The position numbers and the translations under genes were made by a program. A model generated the notes under the pieces. That model was given only the letters and a program-made list of their open reading frames with translations, had not been told where the DNA came from and ran no database searches. A stretch of DNA of 64,000 nt from Rhodoferax aquaticus (lineage in GTDB: Bacteria; Pseudomonadota; Gammaproteobacteria; Burkholderiales; Burkholderiaceae_C), in NCBI RefSeq assembly GCF_006974105.1, contig NZ_CP036282.1, forward strand, positions 3,162,001-3,226,000, read 5' to 3'. Positions 27,221 through 37,024 of the stretch are shown here, piece by piece (within the stretch, counting starts at the first letter, position 1; every line of letters begins with the position of its first letter).

Positions 27221-29847
27221 GCGAACACTCCACCCGCACGGCGGCTTTGCTGAATAGCGGCCATGGTCTCTGCCTTAGCCTGCTGCATGGCAGCCATGAT
27301 GGTGGCCTGGTCTGACCGACTATCCACATTGATGTGCTGTACCACGCTAATTGCACCACCCGTGCTGACTTGCTGACCTTTGCTGTGGTCCGTGACGGTT
27401 TCTTGCGGGTGCAACATGGCCATAAAGCCACCTTTACCGTCAAGCCCTCCAGTGCGGGCGTTGCTGCCGGTATAGCCTCCGCCATCAAAACTCAAAATGT
27501 TTGACAAAAAGTCCCCAAAACCACCTCCGCCGCCGCCAGCTTGCCCCATGAAGCTATCGGCCGCATTCATCACGGACTCAGAGAGCGCCGTGGCCGCACG
27601 GGTAAAAATCATGTTCTCCAGGGCATCGCCAAAGGCCTTCAGCGGATCACCACTGCTGTCTCTAAAGGCGGCACTAAACGCCCCCTTGAGGTCGTTACGT
27701 AGCGTGTCTGCCGTTTGCTTGCTGAGCTTTTCAGCGTCCTTTTGCGTGTCTATGGCGACTTCTTTGGCAGCACTTCCTCGTTTGGCTTCGGCAAGGTCAC
27801 GCAGGGCTTGCGCTTGCTCACGGTACTGAGCCGACATTTGGCCCGTAGCATCTATCTCCATAAACAGGTCGGCCAGCCTGTCTTTGCCAATGGCTTGGTC
27901 TTCCAGCTTTTGCACCACAAGCTCAGCCAAGGCTGTTTTGCTCAAGCCCAGCTGCTGCACGTGCTCTTGTTCTTTACTCAGCTGGTCTTGCAGGCTTTCC
28001 GTCTGCTTTTGGGTAGCCTCAAGGTTCTTGGCGTTCTCTTCGCGGTCAGATGCAAATTGCTTTTCGTCACTGATCGCCTGCAGCACATCCACTTGCTTGG
28101 CATAGGCCTCATTCATCAAGGATTCGGCATCCACAGCTTGGTCTAAGGTCAACTTGCCGCGCAGCCACTCGTCGTTGATTCGCTTCAGGGTTTCAAGCCG
28201 AAACTTCTCTGCCGAGCTGATGGTCTCGCCCGTGGCTAAGTACTGCTGGGCCGCTTCGTCTGCCAGAGCGAGGTCGTCCAGAAGTTTGACGTACGTAGTG
28301 TCTACATGCGCTGCTGCTTTGGGTGCTTTTTTGTCAGCATACTTTTCACGGATGTCAGCAATCCGGCGCTCAATGGTTTCTTCGTCTTTGCCTGCGGCCA
28401 AGCCTTCTTTGCGCGTGCGCTGTATGGCTTGCTCCATTTGGGCTTTGCGACTGAGGAACTGTGCCCCGTCTTTATCCCACTTCACCAGGGCAGACAGCAA
28501 GGTCGACTCGCGCGCACGACTGCTTGCTATTTTTTCTTGGGCCTCCAGCTTCTCTTGCAGAGGGCGCTTTTGAGCCTCTAGCACCCTAATCTCATCTTGC
28601 AACACACGGGAGAAACCGCTGTTTGGCTGCTCACGCCCTAAGTAGGTGCGCTTGTCATCAATGCTCTTATTGAGGCTGTCTATCTGCTCTTGCAAGGTGT
28701 CTGAGCGGCCCAAATTCTTCAGGGCGTCCCCGGTCTCACTGATAATTTTTTTCACACCTGCCCATCCCCGCACCAAGAGCCCAGTGTTCTCCACCATTTC
28801 AGCCGAGCGGCTTTGCAACGTGTCGGCAAAGGTGTTTTGGGCCAAGTTCGCGGCCTCCGTCATACGGCCTTGCTCCACCAGGGCCTTGATCTGCTCGTAC
28901 ATGCTAGCGGTCAGGTAGTGCAAGCTGTCATTGAACTTGAGCGACGCAACCAGTGGTTCTTTAGCGAGCTCTACAAAAGCGGAAACAGTGCTCTTTACAG
29001 CCGTGCCAGTAGTGCGCTCCCAGTCCATGGCAGCCAGGCTAAAGCGTTCTAGGCTTGCACCGCCAGCTAGCCCCGCCTGCACAAACTGGGCAAGCGTCTC
29101 TGCAGCTTCGCCCTGCGTGCCGCGCACCGCGTCAATGCCCTTGGCCATGGCTTGGAGCTGGCTCAGGGTAACGCCTGAGGCATTGCCACTGAGTGCGATC
29201 GCCTGGCTGTATGCATCAGCCTCTTGGGAGCCTTCATACATGGCGATGGCAACCGTGCCTATGCCTGCTGCTGCCAGGGTAAGTGGGCTCACCAAGCTAC
29301 GCAGGTAGGTGCCCACGCTTGCGATTGCTGGGCCCACGCCACCAAACATGTCTTTGAGCTGCCCGCCCTGTTGCAGCAGCACGGTGAGCGGCGCTTGCCC
29401 CGACTGCAAGCTCACCACCACGTCGGTCATCTGCGCGGGAATCATGCGCATGGCATTGGCGGTTTGGGCCGCGCTGATGCCTGTTTTGTCGAGCACAGGG
29501 GGCAGCTTGCTATTCCCAAGAGTGGCTGCCTCTGAAGATGCCTTGAGCGCGGCTTGCGCAGCCTCGACTTCCTTGAGTCCGGCCAGTAGCGCTGCGATCT
29601 GTGGCTTAGACTTGTCGATGCCGCGCAAATCGAACAGCTTTTCGGTGTACTCGCTCTTGGACGAGGTTTCGAGTGCGGCCTGAACGCGCTGCAGGCTGCT
29701 AACCGCAGACCGCTCTGCGCGGTTCAAGCCTTCGGTCGTTTTCGATGCACGGGTGCCGATTCCATCAATGCCGCGCTCCGTGCGCTCCAAACCAGCCTCT
29801 ACCTCAGAGGTGTCAAGCCCCAGCTTGATGCCGATGCCAACCGTCAT
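27217..29847 (-). CDS. Tail length tape measure protein
   Basis: 876 residues, the longest tail gene. The N-terminus ([20 protein letters not shown]) and the long helical, Ala/Gln/Glu-rich centre are typical. A hydrophobic region lies around 190-210 ([19 protein letters not shown]). The end is lambda-family-like: [33 protein letters not shown] and SFDGGGYTG. Length implies a tail of roughly 130 nm by the usual 0.15 nm per residue rule (inference). Confidence 0.9.
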   Translation of the reverse strand: MTVGIGIKLGLDTSEVEAGLERTERGIDGIGTRASKTTEGLNRAERSAVSSLQRVQAALETSSKSEYTEKLFDLRGIDKSKPQIAALLAGLKEVEAAQAALKASSEAATLGNSKLPPVLDKTGISAAQTANAMRMIPAQMTDVVVSLQSGQAPLTVLLQQGGQLKDMFGGVGPAIASVGTYLRSLVSPLTLAAAGIGTVAIAMYEGSQEADAYSQAIALSGNASGVTLSQLQAMAKGIDAVRGTQGEAAETLAQFVQAGLAGGASLERFSLAAMDWERTTGTAVKSTVSAFVELAKEPLVASLKFNDSLHYLTASMYEQIKALVEQGRMTEAANLAQNTFADTLQSRSAEMVENTGLLVRGWAGVKKIISETGDALKNLGRSDTLQEQIDSLNKSIDDKRTYLGREQPNSGFSRVLQDEIRVLEAQKRPLQEKLEAQEKIASSRARESTLLSALVKWDKDGAQFLSRKAQMEQAIQRTRKEGLAAGKDEETIERRIADIREKYADKKAPKAAAHVDTTYVKLLDDLALADEAAQQYLATGETISSAEKFRLETLKRINDEWLRGKLTLDQAVDAESLMNEAYAKQVDVLQAISDEKQFASDREENAKNLEATQKQTESLQDQLSKEQEHVQQLGLSKTALAELVVQKLEDQAIGKDRLADLFMEIDATGQMSAQYREQAQALRDLAEAKRGSAAKEVAIDTQKDAEKLSKQTADTLRNDLKGAFSAAFRDSSGDPLKAFGDALENMIFTRAATALSESVMNAADSFMGQAGGGGGGFGDFLSNILSFDGGGYTGSNARTGGLDGKGGFMAMLHPQETVTDHSKGQQVSTGGAISVVQHINVDSRSDQATIMAAMQQAKAETMAAIQQSRRAGGVFA

Positions 29848-29850
29848 GCT

Positions 29851-30225
29851 TCACCTGCCTTGGCGGCTGCGTTGGTCATGCCATGCACTAAGGGCTGCTT
29901 GCTCCATGCTGCGCAGATCTGCAAACAATTGCTGGCGCTTGCGGTGGGCAACTGGGCGCAAACGCATAAATGCCTCAACACCAGCGTAATCCAAACCACT
30001 GTAGCCACGCAGGCCAACGCGCCACTGCGTGTGGCATTCCAAAAAGAAGTAAAACGTGTCTTCAAGCTCAGGCCATAGGTAGAAGACCTCGTGCTGCGCA
30101 GCGACGGCCGGGCCAACGGCCTTAATGCCAAAACCTGCAAGCACTTGATTGAGTTCGTCATCTTCTTTGGCAACTTGGGTGTCTAGGGTGAGCTTGCCGA
30201 GCGCCCACAGGCGCGCGGCTTCCAT
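29851..30225 (-). CDS. Tail protein, DUF1799-like
   Basis: 124 residues, start overlapping the previous stop by one base (TAATG). Contains GFGIKAVGPAVAAQHEVFYLW and GYSGLDYAGVEAFMRL, which resemble DUF1799 proteins encoded just before the tape measure. By position it is the second of the pair of tail assembly chaperones. Confidence 0.6.
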   Translation of the reverse strand: MEAARLWALGKLTLDTQVAKEDDELNQVLAGFGIKAVGPAVAAQHEVFYLWPELEDTFYFFLECHTQWRVGLRGYSGLDYAGVEAFMRLRPVAHRKRQQLFADLRSMEQAALSAWHDQRSRQGR

Positions 30226-30563
30226 TAGTTTTTTTCGCGGGCCCTAACGTCGTGGAGATAGCTGTGAAACGCCATGCGCGCAAGGTTGGGGATGGCAAAC
30301 AACTTAACCAAGCCATCCGCAGTAAACGGTTTTTCTTGGCCCATATCGTCGAAAACACCTAACCAACCCTTGGTGACACGGGTGAAAAACTGGCCTGCCG
30401 TTTCCAGGCTCTGGGGGCCCGTAGCCCGCTCTATGGCGTCAGCAGACAGGCGCTCACACTGCAGCACAAAATCAAAAGGTGTCTCGGCACCGTCAGGCCC
30501 TGTCAGGCAACCGCGCACGGTGACACCGACAATGTTTTCTTTGGTAGACAGAATGAAAGCCAT
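30225..30563 (-). CDS. Tail assembly chaperone-like protein
   Basis: 112 residues, starting MAFILSTKENIVGVTVRGCL, with VTKGWLGVFDDMGQEKPFTA. The position between tail tube and tape measure is that of lambda gpG-type chaperones. No obvious slippery frameshift site joins it to the next gene; instead the two overlap as TAATG. Confidence 0.6.
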   Translation of the reverse strand: MAFILSTKENIVGVTVRGCLTGPDGAETPFDFVLQCERLSADAIERATGPQSLETAGQFFTRVTKGWLGVFDDMGQEKPFTADGLVKLFAIPNLARMAFHSYLHDVRAREKN

Positions 30564-30574
30564 GGAGCATTGCC

Positions 30575-31546
30575 TTATTGGGTGATGATGCGAATTTCGT
30601 CATTGCCACTGCCACCAGGCGAGGGCACCAAACGCAAGTCATAGCCAATCAGGCGCGAGCCATTCACTTCTTGCTTACTTGGGTTGATCAGTTGCACGGC
30701 TGGCGCGTAGATGATGATTTTGTTACCCGCCGCAGTGCCAATGGTGAGCGCCAAGCTTTGGGTGGTATTGGCTTTCACCGCACTCATGAAACTAACCTCT
30801 TGCGCTGCACTCAGGTCAAGCTGCATAGCGCCGGTGATCTCACGATCGGTAATGTCAACACGCTCGCTGCTGAGCAAAGGCACATAGGCCACTTTGTTAC
30901 CCCAATCCAGGTCAAAGCCAGTGCTTGGGTACACGGTGCCGCCACTCAGCGCACCTGCGGCATAGGTTGCCCCTAGGGTAATGTCCACCACGTTGGCCTT
31001 CGCCATGGTGGGCGGTGTTTTCCACGCGCTCAGGGTGGTGCTGGGGTTGGCAGTGGCGCTAACGCCACCGTCAATACCCACAAAGTCAAACTGCAGCGTT
31101 GGCCGCTCATTGATCCGAGCGCTGAGCTTGCAGTTGCCCATGGCATACAGCAGTTTGTGCAAAACGCCGTCGTCATGGTAGTAGCAAGTGAGTGACTTGA
31201 GCGCAGCACTCACCGGTGTGTATTCCACTCGGTTGGGGGTAGCAAGCAGGGTTTCCGCCATGGCACAACCCAGCATAAGGTCTCCCCACTGGGGCGCGGT
31301 GGCGGCTGTACCAGAGCCTGCCAACTCCACGGTAAAGCCCACCTTCACGCTGGCCGTGGCCACCAACTGCTCTGAGCCACCAAAGTAGCCGCGCACCAAG
31401 TCGCGGCTCACGTTGTTGGCATCCAGCGGGGTGATGCTCATGTTGCTCACCAGTACAGCGTCAGCGGCACCCGTGGGCACTGCATCGGTTCCGGGAACGG
31501 TTTCAACTTTGGTCAATATGGCGGTATTGCGGACGTAGCGTGGCAT
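30575..31546 (-). CDS. Major tail tube protein
   Basis: 323 residues, starting MPRYVRNTAILTKVETVPGT. Long beta-rich protein with GGSEQLVATASVKVGFTVEL and a C-terminal QLINPSKQEVNGSRLIGYDL, the pattern of siphovirus tail tube proteins in B3/D3112-like phages. No sheath gene is present anywhere in the prophage, so the tail is non-contractile. Confidence 0.75.
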   Translation of the reverse strand: MPRYVRNTAILTKVETVPGTDAVPTGAADAVLVSNMSITPLDANNVSRDLVRGYFGGSEQLVATASVKVGFTVELAGSGTAATAPQWGDLMLGCAMAETLLATPNRVEYTPVSAALKSLTCYYHDDGVLHKLLYAMGNCKLSARINERPTLQFDFVGIDGGVSATANPSTTLSAWKTPPTMAKANVVDITLGATYAAGALSGGTVYPSTGFDLDWGNKVAYVPLLSSERVDITDREITGAMQLDLSAAQEVSFMSAVKANTTQSLALTIGTAAGNKIIIYAPAVQLINPSKQEVNGSRLIGYDLRLVPSPGGSGNDEIRIITQ

Positions 31547-31561
31547 GGTGGGCTCTTGGAG

Positions 31562-31738
31562 TTAAACAGGGGTGTCCGTGGCGGCAAGGTCTTCGCCGGT
31601 GTTCACATCGCGCTCTACCCAGCCCGGCAAAGCAATGTCCCAGCGCCACGAACCACCACCTGGAATAGGGGTGTTTTCAGGCGTGGGGGTGTTGGTATTG
31701 CCAGCAACGGCGGCATTGGTTTGGTTCTTGCCCATCAT
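31562..31738 (-). CDS. Small phage protein before the tail tube gene
   Basis: 58 residues, read by hand: begins MMGKNQTNAAVAGNTNTPTP and continues with SWRWDIALPGWVERDVNTGE. The ATG overlaps the stop of the tail terminator gene (ATGATG with TGA inside), implying coupling. It is Pro/Thr-rich at the N-terminus with a Trp-rich core. Function unknown. Confidence 0.6.
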   Translation of the reverse strand: MMGKNQTNAAVAGNTNTPTPENTPIPGGGSWRWDIALPGWVERDVNTGEDLAATDTPV

Positions 31739-32157
31739 TGGCTCCAGTAAGTTACGAGTTCAAATTCATCAATCCACCACAGACGGGCATTGCCATCTAG
31801 GTTCAACAAGCGCCCACTTCTGTGGTGCACCGGTTCTCCGTTAGTGGCATCAGGCACCCAGCCCACTAGGTTGTTTTTCAGGGCTGTGCGCAGCGCCTTG
31901 AGGTCGCTCAAAGCGGCGGCACCTTTGGCGTCTCGCTTGTTGCTCACCACAAGAATCACGCCAAAACCCTGGGTAACCCGCTGCTGCACTCGGCTCAGCC
32001 TGTCCTGGTCGGTGGACACCTCATTGAGTGGCAGCACAAACGCACAAGGCAGCGGCACGGCTCCACCAATAGCTGCCTCCATATCTACAGAGACCCCAAC
32101 AGCCTTTAGGCCACCAAGGCTTGCCTGCACACGCGTCACCACAGCATCCAGATCCAT
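31735..32157 (-). CDS. Tail terminator/minor tail protein (Gp37-like)
   Basis: 140 residues: MDLDAVVTRVQASLGGLKAV, then RVTQGFGVILVVSNKRDAKG and a C-terminal WWIDEFELVTYW. This is the pattern of tail terminator proteins that follow DUF1320 in Mu-like phages. Confidence 0.65.
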   Translation of the reverse strand: MDLDAVVTRVQASLGGLKAVGVSVDMEAAIGGAVPLPCAFVLPLNEVSTDQDRLSRVQQRVTQGFGVILVVSNKRDAKGAAALSDLKALRTALKNNLVGWVPDATNGEPVHHRSGRLLNLDGNARLWWIDEFELVTYWSQ

Positions 32158-32168
32158 GCGCGCATCTC

Positions 32169-32591
32169 CTAGTAGCCAGCCAACATGTCAGCGCTAAAAA
32201 CACGGTCAGGTGCTTTCACCTTCACTGCGTTGCTGCCACCGGTCGTGGCCACGGCTGGGCTGCTGCCTGCCACTGCCACATCGCCGCTGGCCATGCGCTT
32301 GAGCAGGCTTACTGCATCCTCATAGCGCTGGCGCACCGTGTCTGGCACGCCGTCGTCATACAGCCGGTACCGGGCAATATCGGCCGCCATGCGCACCAGC
32401 ACCACCGGGGTACTGGCCAGCGGCAAGCTATAGCGCTTAGCCAGGTAGCTGTCCACCTCGGCATCTGCATCGCTCAGCGCACGCGCCAGCACAGTGGCGT
32501 CGATCACCGTGCCATTGGTGCGGTCGGTAATTTGGGCCAGCTCAACCGCGCCAAAGCGCTCGGTCATGTCTGCCTGGGTGGCGTAGGTCAT
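32169..32591 (-). CDS. DUF1320 (Mu gp36-like) head-tail protein
   Basis: 140 residues, starting MTYATQADMTERFGAVELAQ, the standard opening of the DUF1320 family, with SDADAEVDSYLAKRYSLPL. It is a neck/connector component between capsid and tail. Confidence 0.85.
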   Translation of the reverse strand: MTYATQADMTERFGAVELAQITDRTNGTVIDATVLARALSDADAEVDSYLAKRYSLPLASTPVVLVRMAADIARYRLYDDGVPDTVRQRYEDAVSLLKRMASGDVAVAGSSPAVATTGGSNAVKVKAPDRVFSADMLAGY

Positions 32592-32624
32592 AGCGGTGCG
32601 TCAGCCTAGGTGGGCAATGCTTGG

Positions 32625-32819
32625 TCAGGTAGCGGCGGCTTCGCCGCCCGTCAGCTCTACGGCATTCACCTCTAGCAGCTGGTCCACGTCTTCAGCGTCC
32701 ACCTCAAACGGCTCACCACCAGGTTCATGCCGCGTGTGGTTGTATTCCACTGGCACAAGGGCCTTGACGAGTTGAGCGGCCGATGTGCTGCGCGCAGCGC
32801 GGTTTGCTTTGGGTGCCAT
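32625..32819 (-). CDS. Small phage structural-region protein
   Basis: 64 residues, Ala-rich N-terminus then KALVPVEYNHTRHEPGGEPF and an acidic C-terminus. It lies between the capsid and DUF1320 genes where small proteins of this look are common. Function unknown. Confidence 0.6.
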   Translation of the reverse strand: MAPKANRAARSTSAAQLVKALVPVEYNHTRHEPGGEPFEVDAEDVDQLLEVNAVELTGGEAAAT

Positions 32820-32868
32820 GTTGATTCCTGTTTAGGTTGTAGAGGTGTTGGGTTCAGTCAGCCAGTAC

Positions 32869-33816
32869 TTAGGCCACAGCGTTTTGGAAGAAGTAACCGG
32901 CATCGTTGGCCGAGATCACTTCTTTGACCGACTCGCCAGAGCGAATTTGCTGCCCCCCGCGCAAGCCCTTGCTGGACTGCATGGTCATTGCAATGCGGTC
33001 GCCAAACTGGGCGGTAAAGCCAAAGCAAGGTTGGTCCGCGTTGGCCAGATCGGTGCCCACGTACAAGAGCGCGCAGTGCTTGCCCCACACGCGGGCAAAG
33101 GTCGCTGCTTGGCCTCGCCTCGCCGTGTTGACGAACCCTGTGCCAACCACCACATCGCGTACTTCCAACAGATCTGCGAGTTGCTGGCGGGTAATGGCAC
33201 CACCGGTCTGGGCGCTGGCGTTGGCCGCCTGTATCACACGGGGGTGCTGGCGCAGCTTAGTCCACACCGCCTGCCCCAGCACAACGGTGTTGGGGCGAAA
33301 CAGTGGCACGTCCAGGGCGGCCAGCAGCGCATCCAAGGGGTTGCTGTTGGCAAAGTCGCTCCACTGTCCGGTACCGGACAGCGTGGCCTGGTTAGAGCCG
33401 CTGTAGCTACCCGCACTGAACACCGTGCCTGCTACGCGAATTTCGCGGTCCAGTAGCACCAGGCCGGTAAGCAAGCTGGTGCTCTTGGCCAATGGGCTAA
33501 CAGCCGTCTCAGGCTTGTCCATGGCGTTCCAAGCCTCAATCTCGTCGTTGGGCACCAGATCGTCCAGGCCAAAGTCCACGCACTCGTCGTTGACAATGAT
33601 TCCGCCGAAATCCACCATGGTGGGGTCGCTCTTGCGGCCCACACGGGTGGAGGGCACGGTATAGCCGTCTGCCTGGTTGTACTTGGTGTAGGCAAACTTC
33701 TTGGGCGTCAAGATGCGCGGCAAGACAATGTCCGCGATCATGTCGATGTCGCGGTTCTTGTAGCCAATCGCTACGGCGGTCAGCTCGGGGTTGATTGCAA
33801 AAGCAGTGGTTGCCAT
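32869..33816 (-). CDS. Major capsid protein
   Basis: 315 residues, starting MATTAFAINPELTAVAIGYK. Contains FAYTKYNQADGYTVPSTRVG, FRPNTVVLGQAVWTKLRQHP and the C-terminal GQQIRSGESVKEVISANDAG, typical of siphophage-type capsid proteins encoded after a DUF2190 decoration protein. It assembles with the DUF2190-like protein and is matured by the protease encoded upstream. Confidence 0.82.
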   Translation of the reverse strand: MATTAFAINPELTAVAIGYKNRDIDMIADIVLPRILTPKKFAYTKYNQADGYTVPSTRVGRKSDPTMVDFGGIIVNDECVDFGLDDLVPNDEIEAWNAMDKPETAVSPLAKSTSLLTGLVLLDREIRVAGTVFSAGSYSGSNQATLSGTGQWSDFANSNPLDALLAALDVPLFRPNTVVLGQAVWTKLRQHPRVIQAANASAQTGGAITRQQLADLLEVRDVVVGTGFVNTARRGQAATFARVWGKHCALLYVGTDLANADQPCFGFTAQFGDRIAMTMQSSKGLRGGQQIRSGESVKEVISANDAGYFFQNAVA

Positions 33817-33872
33817 GGTGTCGATCCTGTTTCAGTGGGGTAAAGGAAATCTGGTGTGGGCGGCTACTGGGC

Positions 33873-34247
33873 TTAGCCCTGTATCGAACCCAACTCGACC
33901 AGCACGCGGATCACGTCACCGGCAGCCGTAGCCGCTTCGTCCGCAAATCCAAGAATTCGGTTGTTGACGCCCGCTGCAGGTGCAGCAGTTACAGCACGGC
34001 CGGTGGCGTCAGAAGTAACCGCTGCACCTTGGGCAATCGCAGCACCTGCCTCTACGAAGGCGATGCCCTGGCGCACAGCGTCGCAGCGCTCGCCAATGGC
34101 GGGGGCCACGTCACCGTTAACACCCATCAAACTATCGGTCGCGGCCGTGGCCAGGGTCACGGTGTCTAGTGCAGAGAACCGGAGGATTCGGTACGCAGGA
34201 ATGGCCATTGCAGCCGTGTAGTTCTTAAAGAGAAGTGGATTGCTCAT
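33873..34247 (-). CDS. Capsid decoration protein (DUF2190-like)
   Basis: 124 residues, starting MSNPLLFKNYTAAMAIPAYR. Ala/Gly/Val-rich beta protein with IAQGAAVTSDATGRAVTAAP, the pattern of DUF2190 proteins found between protease and capsid genes. Confidence 0.72.
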   Translation of the reverse strand: MSNPLLFKNYTAAMAIPAYRILRFSALDTVTLATAATDSLMGVNGDVAPAIGERCDAVRQGIAFVEAGAAIAQGAAVTSDATGRAVTAAPAAGVNNRILGFADEAATAAGDVIRVLVELGSIQG

Positions 34248-34312
34248 GAATGGCTCCAGTTAACGAGGGGTTGTGTGGGTGCGAAAGAATCGGTTCGGGT
34301 AAGTGCTGGGCT

Positions 34313-35479
34313 TTAGCTGCGCTTAGCCGTAACTGCGGCAACGGCCTGCGTGTGGGAAACATCAATACCCTTGCCCTTGGCTTGCGCCTGGTAGGCAGTG
34401 GCAGCGTCGGAGATGGATTGCGCATCCGAGAAGTCCACGGTGCTTGCGCCCACCTTGTCCTTTGTCGCATGCTCCCCAAACTCCACGGCCGCAGGCAACG
34501 CCTGAAACAGGGCTTTGAGGCTGTCAAGCAAAGGCACTTTTGTCTCGCCCTCGCCAAACTCCACCACGGTCTCTTGCGCAGTCAGGTGGTCCAGCGTGGC
34601 CACCGCCACTTCGCGGAATGCAGGGGTAATGCCTTGCAGTGCCTCGCAGAAGGCCACATTGGCAGCGTGCAGGCCTTGTAGGCGCAGCGCTTTGGCATCT
34701 GCCTGCAGTCGGGCATTTAGAGCGGTCTGCGCCTGCAGTTCTTTGCGCAATTGCGCGGCTTCTTCTTCGGTCACGGTGGACTCCTGTCGTTGGGGTTCGG
34801 AAAAGTAGGGGGTAGCAGGCAGCACCGTGCTGGCGTTCTCTGCCTGGGCTTTGCGTAATTCGTCCTGCGCGCCCTGCTCGACGCTCTTGACCATGTAGCC
34901 GGGTATGGCCTTGTCAGCATCCTCCTGGCCAAACTTGGCCAACACCCAGTCCCGCAAGCTGCGCCACAGGTTTGCGTTGTCTACGTCGTCCCACTCGCCA
35001 AACGTGACCACGCCTTCTTCACTGTCTGCAAAGCTAGGGTTGCGCAGGCCTTTGACGGCAGGCGCTTGAGCGCCCAAGAAACCCACATGGCGCAGGTAGT
35101 ACACGCCTGGAACTGGGTTCTGCGGCGCGTCGGGTTCATAGAAGCTGGCACTGATCTTTTTGAATGCCCCAGCGGCCACCATGTCTGCAAAGTCAGTATT
35201 GACTTGGCCGGCTGTGGCATACAAGCCAGCATCGGTGTCACCGTTGCCATTGCCGTCAGAAAAAGACAAGGCCGTTACCCAGCCATACGCTGGCAAGTCA
35301 TGGCTTGGGTGCCCCACAACCAGCGGTGCCTCATGCAAGGCCGGGTTGTAGGCGGCCACGGTGGCTTGCAGCGTGGCTTCAGAAAACGAAAGGGACTGCC
35401 CGCTCATCGGCGTATGACGGCCGGGCTTGAAGATATGCAGGGGCTCTGCGGTATTAAGGAGGGGCTTTGCTTTGGGCAT
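34313..35479 (-). CDS. Mu I-like head maturation protease/scaffold
   Basis: 388 residues from the ATG at 35479; an upstream TTG has no advantage. The N-terminal half has the Mu I protease pattern: HIFKPGRHTPMSGQSLSFSE, NPALHEAPLVVGHPSHDLPA and GWVTALSF. The C-terminal half is helical and charged (EEEAAQLRKELQAQTALNAR), a scaffold domain, as in Mu where I and the scaffold share a reading frame. The dyad at 35513-35532 lies 33 bp upstream and marks the probable late promoter of the leftward arm. Confidence 0.85.
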   Translation of the reverse strand: MPKAKPLLNTAEPLHIFKPGRHTPMSGQSLSFSEATLQATVAAYNPALHEAPLVVGHPSHDLPAYGWVTALSFSDGNGNGDTDAGLYATAGQVNTDFADMVAAGAFKKISASFYEPDAPQNPVPGVYYLRHVGFLGAQAPAVKGLRNPSFADSEEGVVTFGEWDDVDNANLWRSLRDWVLAKFGQEDADKAIPGYMVKSVEQGAQDELRKAQAENASTVLPATPYFSEPQRQESTVTEEEAAQLRKELQAQTALNARLQADAKALRLQGLHAANVAFCEALQGITPAFREVAVATLDHLTAQETVVEFGEGETKVPLLDSLKALFQALPAAVEFGEHATKDKVGASTVDFSDAQSISDAATAYQAQAKGKGIDVSHTQAVAAVTAKRS

Positions 35480-35512
35480 GCCGCTAGTTTCGGCAAGCCT
35501 CCCCAATGGGGC

Positions 35513-35532
35513 TAAATGATCTAAGTCACTTA
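35513..35532 (-). promoter_or_regulatory. Late-promoter dyad TAAATGA-N6-TCACTTA (protease operon)
   Basis: Imperfect inverted repeat of two 7-bp half sites with a 6-bp spacer, identical in both half sites to the element at 47335-47354 before the endolysin gene. It is part of a longer symmetric stretch GCTAAAT...ATTTAGC (35511-35538). It ends 33 bp before the protease ATG. Probable binding site of a Mor/C-like activator (inference). Confidence 0.65.
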
Positions 35533-35559
35533 TTTAGCGTGGGCATTGCGCCCGCGCCA

Positions 35560-36018
35560 CTACAGGTCTAGCTGACCCTGGCGCAAGGCGCGCTGCTCAC
35601 GCAGCCAAGCGGCTTCAATCTGGCGCACGTATCGGTCAGTGATCTTGCCGCACAGAGCAGCCACCTCGGTGTAACTCTTGCCCTGGCCCAGCAACTCAAT
35701 GACCCGCCGGGCGCGGGCGCTGGCCATCAACTCGCGCCCCGCCTGAATGTAGGGCTGCGTGCCACCCAAGTCTGCGGCAATGCCGCGCGTGAGCTCCATG
35801 GCCAAGCGCGCCAGCTCCGCATCCGTATAGCGCCCAGTGAACAACGCCTTCAGCGTCAGGTAGTGGCTCAGCGCTAGGTCGCGCCAGGTGTCTGGCGTGA
35901 GCGGGTCAAACAGTCGCTCCAGCGGCGCTATCTCTTGTGCATTTAGCGCGCTCACGTCGGGCCGCTCAGCCAAAGGCTGCGACCCCATCAACGTAGAGTG
36001 TGCCAATGCATCATCCAT
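35560..36018 (-). CDS. Mor-family transcription activator
   Basis: 152 residues. The C-terminal half carries the Mor/C pattern ARLAMELTRGIAADLGGTQP-YIQAG followed by the HTH ARRVIELLGQGKSYTEVAALC and KITDRYVRQI. The N-terminal half (PLTPDTWRDLALSHYLTLKA) is the dimerisation part. In Mu, Mor switches on the middle promoter and C the late ones. Only one such gene is visible here, so it may do both jobs. It is the last gene of the early leftward operon, directly upstream of the protease promoter dyad. Confidence 0.85.
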   Translation of the reverse strand: MDDALAHSTLMGSQPLAERPDVSALNAQEIAPLERLFDPLTPDTWRDLALSHYLTLKALFTGRYTDAELARLAMELTRGIAADLGGTQPYIQAGRELMASARARRVIELLGQGKSYTEVAALCGKITDRYVRQIEAAWLREQRALRQGQLDL

Positions 36019-36502
36019 GGGTAGCGTCCTTCTTTATTGGTTCAGTGGGTGCGTTCACCCGCTCGCACCAACGCTTTAGCGATTCAATCACGCCATTGAT
36101 CTGGTAGGTGTTCAAAAACCGCCAATGCTCCACTTTGGTCTGGCGGTGCACATAGGCCATCAAGGCCACATCGGTATTGGTATGCACCTCGCTCGCGTTT
36201 GCCAGTACCTGCCACAAGACACGTGCCTTGAGCCAACGCTCATCGTTGGTATCGGCCGTGGTTCTGTGCAGGGCTGGGCGCTTAGCGGCATGCGTGCTGC
36301 GCGGCAACTTGCCCATGCGGACCTGCAAGTCACTCAAATGGGCAAGGTACTGGCGGCGTTGCGGGCCTGTCATATCGGCAGCACTGGCCTTGCCGGTAAT
36401 GGCGATTTTGAGGGCCGCAGCATCATCCGCAGACAGGCCCAGCGTTTTTTGCGCAATATGAATTGCAGCCAGATGATTTTTGGGCGGAGCGGCTTGCGTC
36501 AT
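36011..36502 (-). CDS. GemA-like regulatory protein (gp16/DUF1018)
   Basis: 163 residues: IHIAQKTLGLSADDAAALKI, MTGPQRRQYLAHLSDLQVRM, and a C-terminal helix with INGVIESLKRWCERV, the standard GemA pattern. GemA of Mu affects host gene expression and DNA supercoiling. It overlaps both neighbours by a few bases. Confidence 0.85.
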   Translation of the reverse strand: MTQAAPPKNHLAAIHIAQKTLGLSADDAAALKIAITGKASAADMTGPQRRQYLAHLSDLQVRMGKLPRSTHAAKRPALHRTTADTNDERWLKARVLWQVLANASEVHTNTDVALMAYVHRQTKVEHWRFLNTYQINGVIESLKRWCERVNAPTEPIKKDATHG

Positions 36503-37005
36503 TCAGCCACCTCAACGCGGTTCAAAACAAAGCGCTCCGCAGACAGCTCCAATGTCTGCACCAACAAATCACCGCCCGACACACGGGCCACTGCAACTAG
36601 GGTGCCGATACGGAAAGCAAGTCTTGCACTGGTGTAATGGGTGCGAGCGTGGCGGACCATGCCGCCAGGCAACACGCGACGCAGAAACCATGAACTACCA
36701 GGCGCATCGGTGCAGCCCCTATACGCCTCCCAGGCGGCCAATATCCGACGTGGGTCATTGGGCCAATAGCCGTGGGCAATGCGGTGCACCTGCCCGCGTG
36801 CCAGCCCGATAGCAGCGGCAGATTTACTAAATGGCTGTGAACGTACAAACACCAGCAAATCCGAAGGTGGGGAAATAGGCCCCACAAGGCCACGCGGAGG
36901 CTTGGCAGCACCATGGGTGCCACCCGGCTCCCGTTCGCGGCTTGGCGATATGTCCATTTTGTCCCAATGGGGGGTATTTGGGGGCGAGGAAGGTGGCGTA
37001 TTCAT
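36499..37005 (-). CDS. Phage protein of unknown function, HTH-like core
   Basis: 168 residues from the ATG at 37005; a start at 37041 that overlaps the DUF3164 gene is possible. The N-terminus is Pro/Ser-rich and disordered. The centre reads FVRSQPFSKSAAAIGLARGQ-VHRIAHGYWP, resembling a small helix-turn-helix. The C-terminus is beta-rich. No family recognised. It lies between DUF3164 and GemA, so it belongs to the early operon. Confidence 0.6.
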   Translation of the reverse strand: MNTPPSSPPNTPHWDKMDISPSREREPGGTHGAAKPPRGLVGPISPPSDLLVFVRSQPFSKSAAAIGLARGQVHRIAHGYWPNDPRRILAAWEAYRGCTDAPGSSWFLRRVLPGGMVRHARTHYTSARLAFRIGTLVAVARVSGGDLLVQTLELSAERFVLNRVEVAE

Positions 37006-37024
37006 TGGCCGCGCAATATCATGG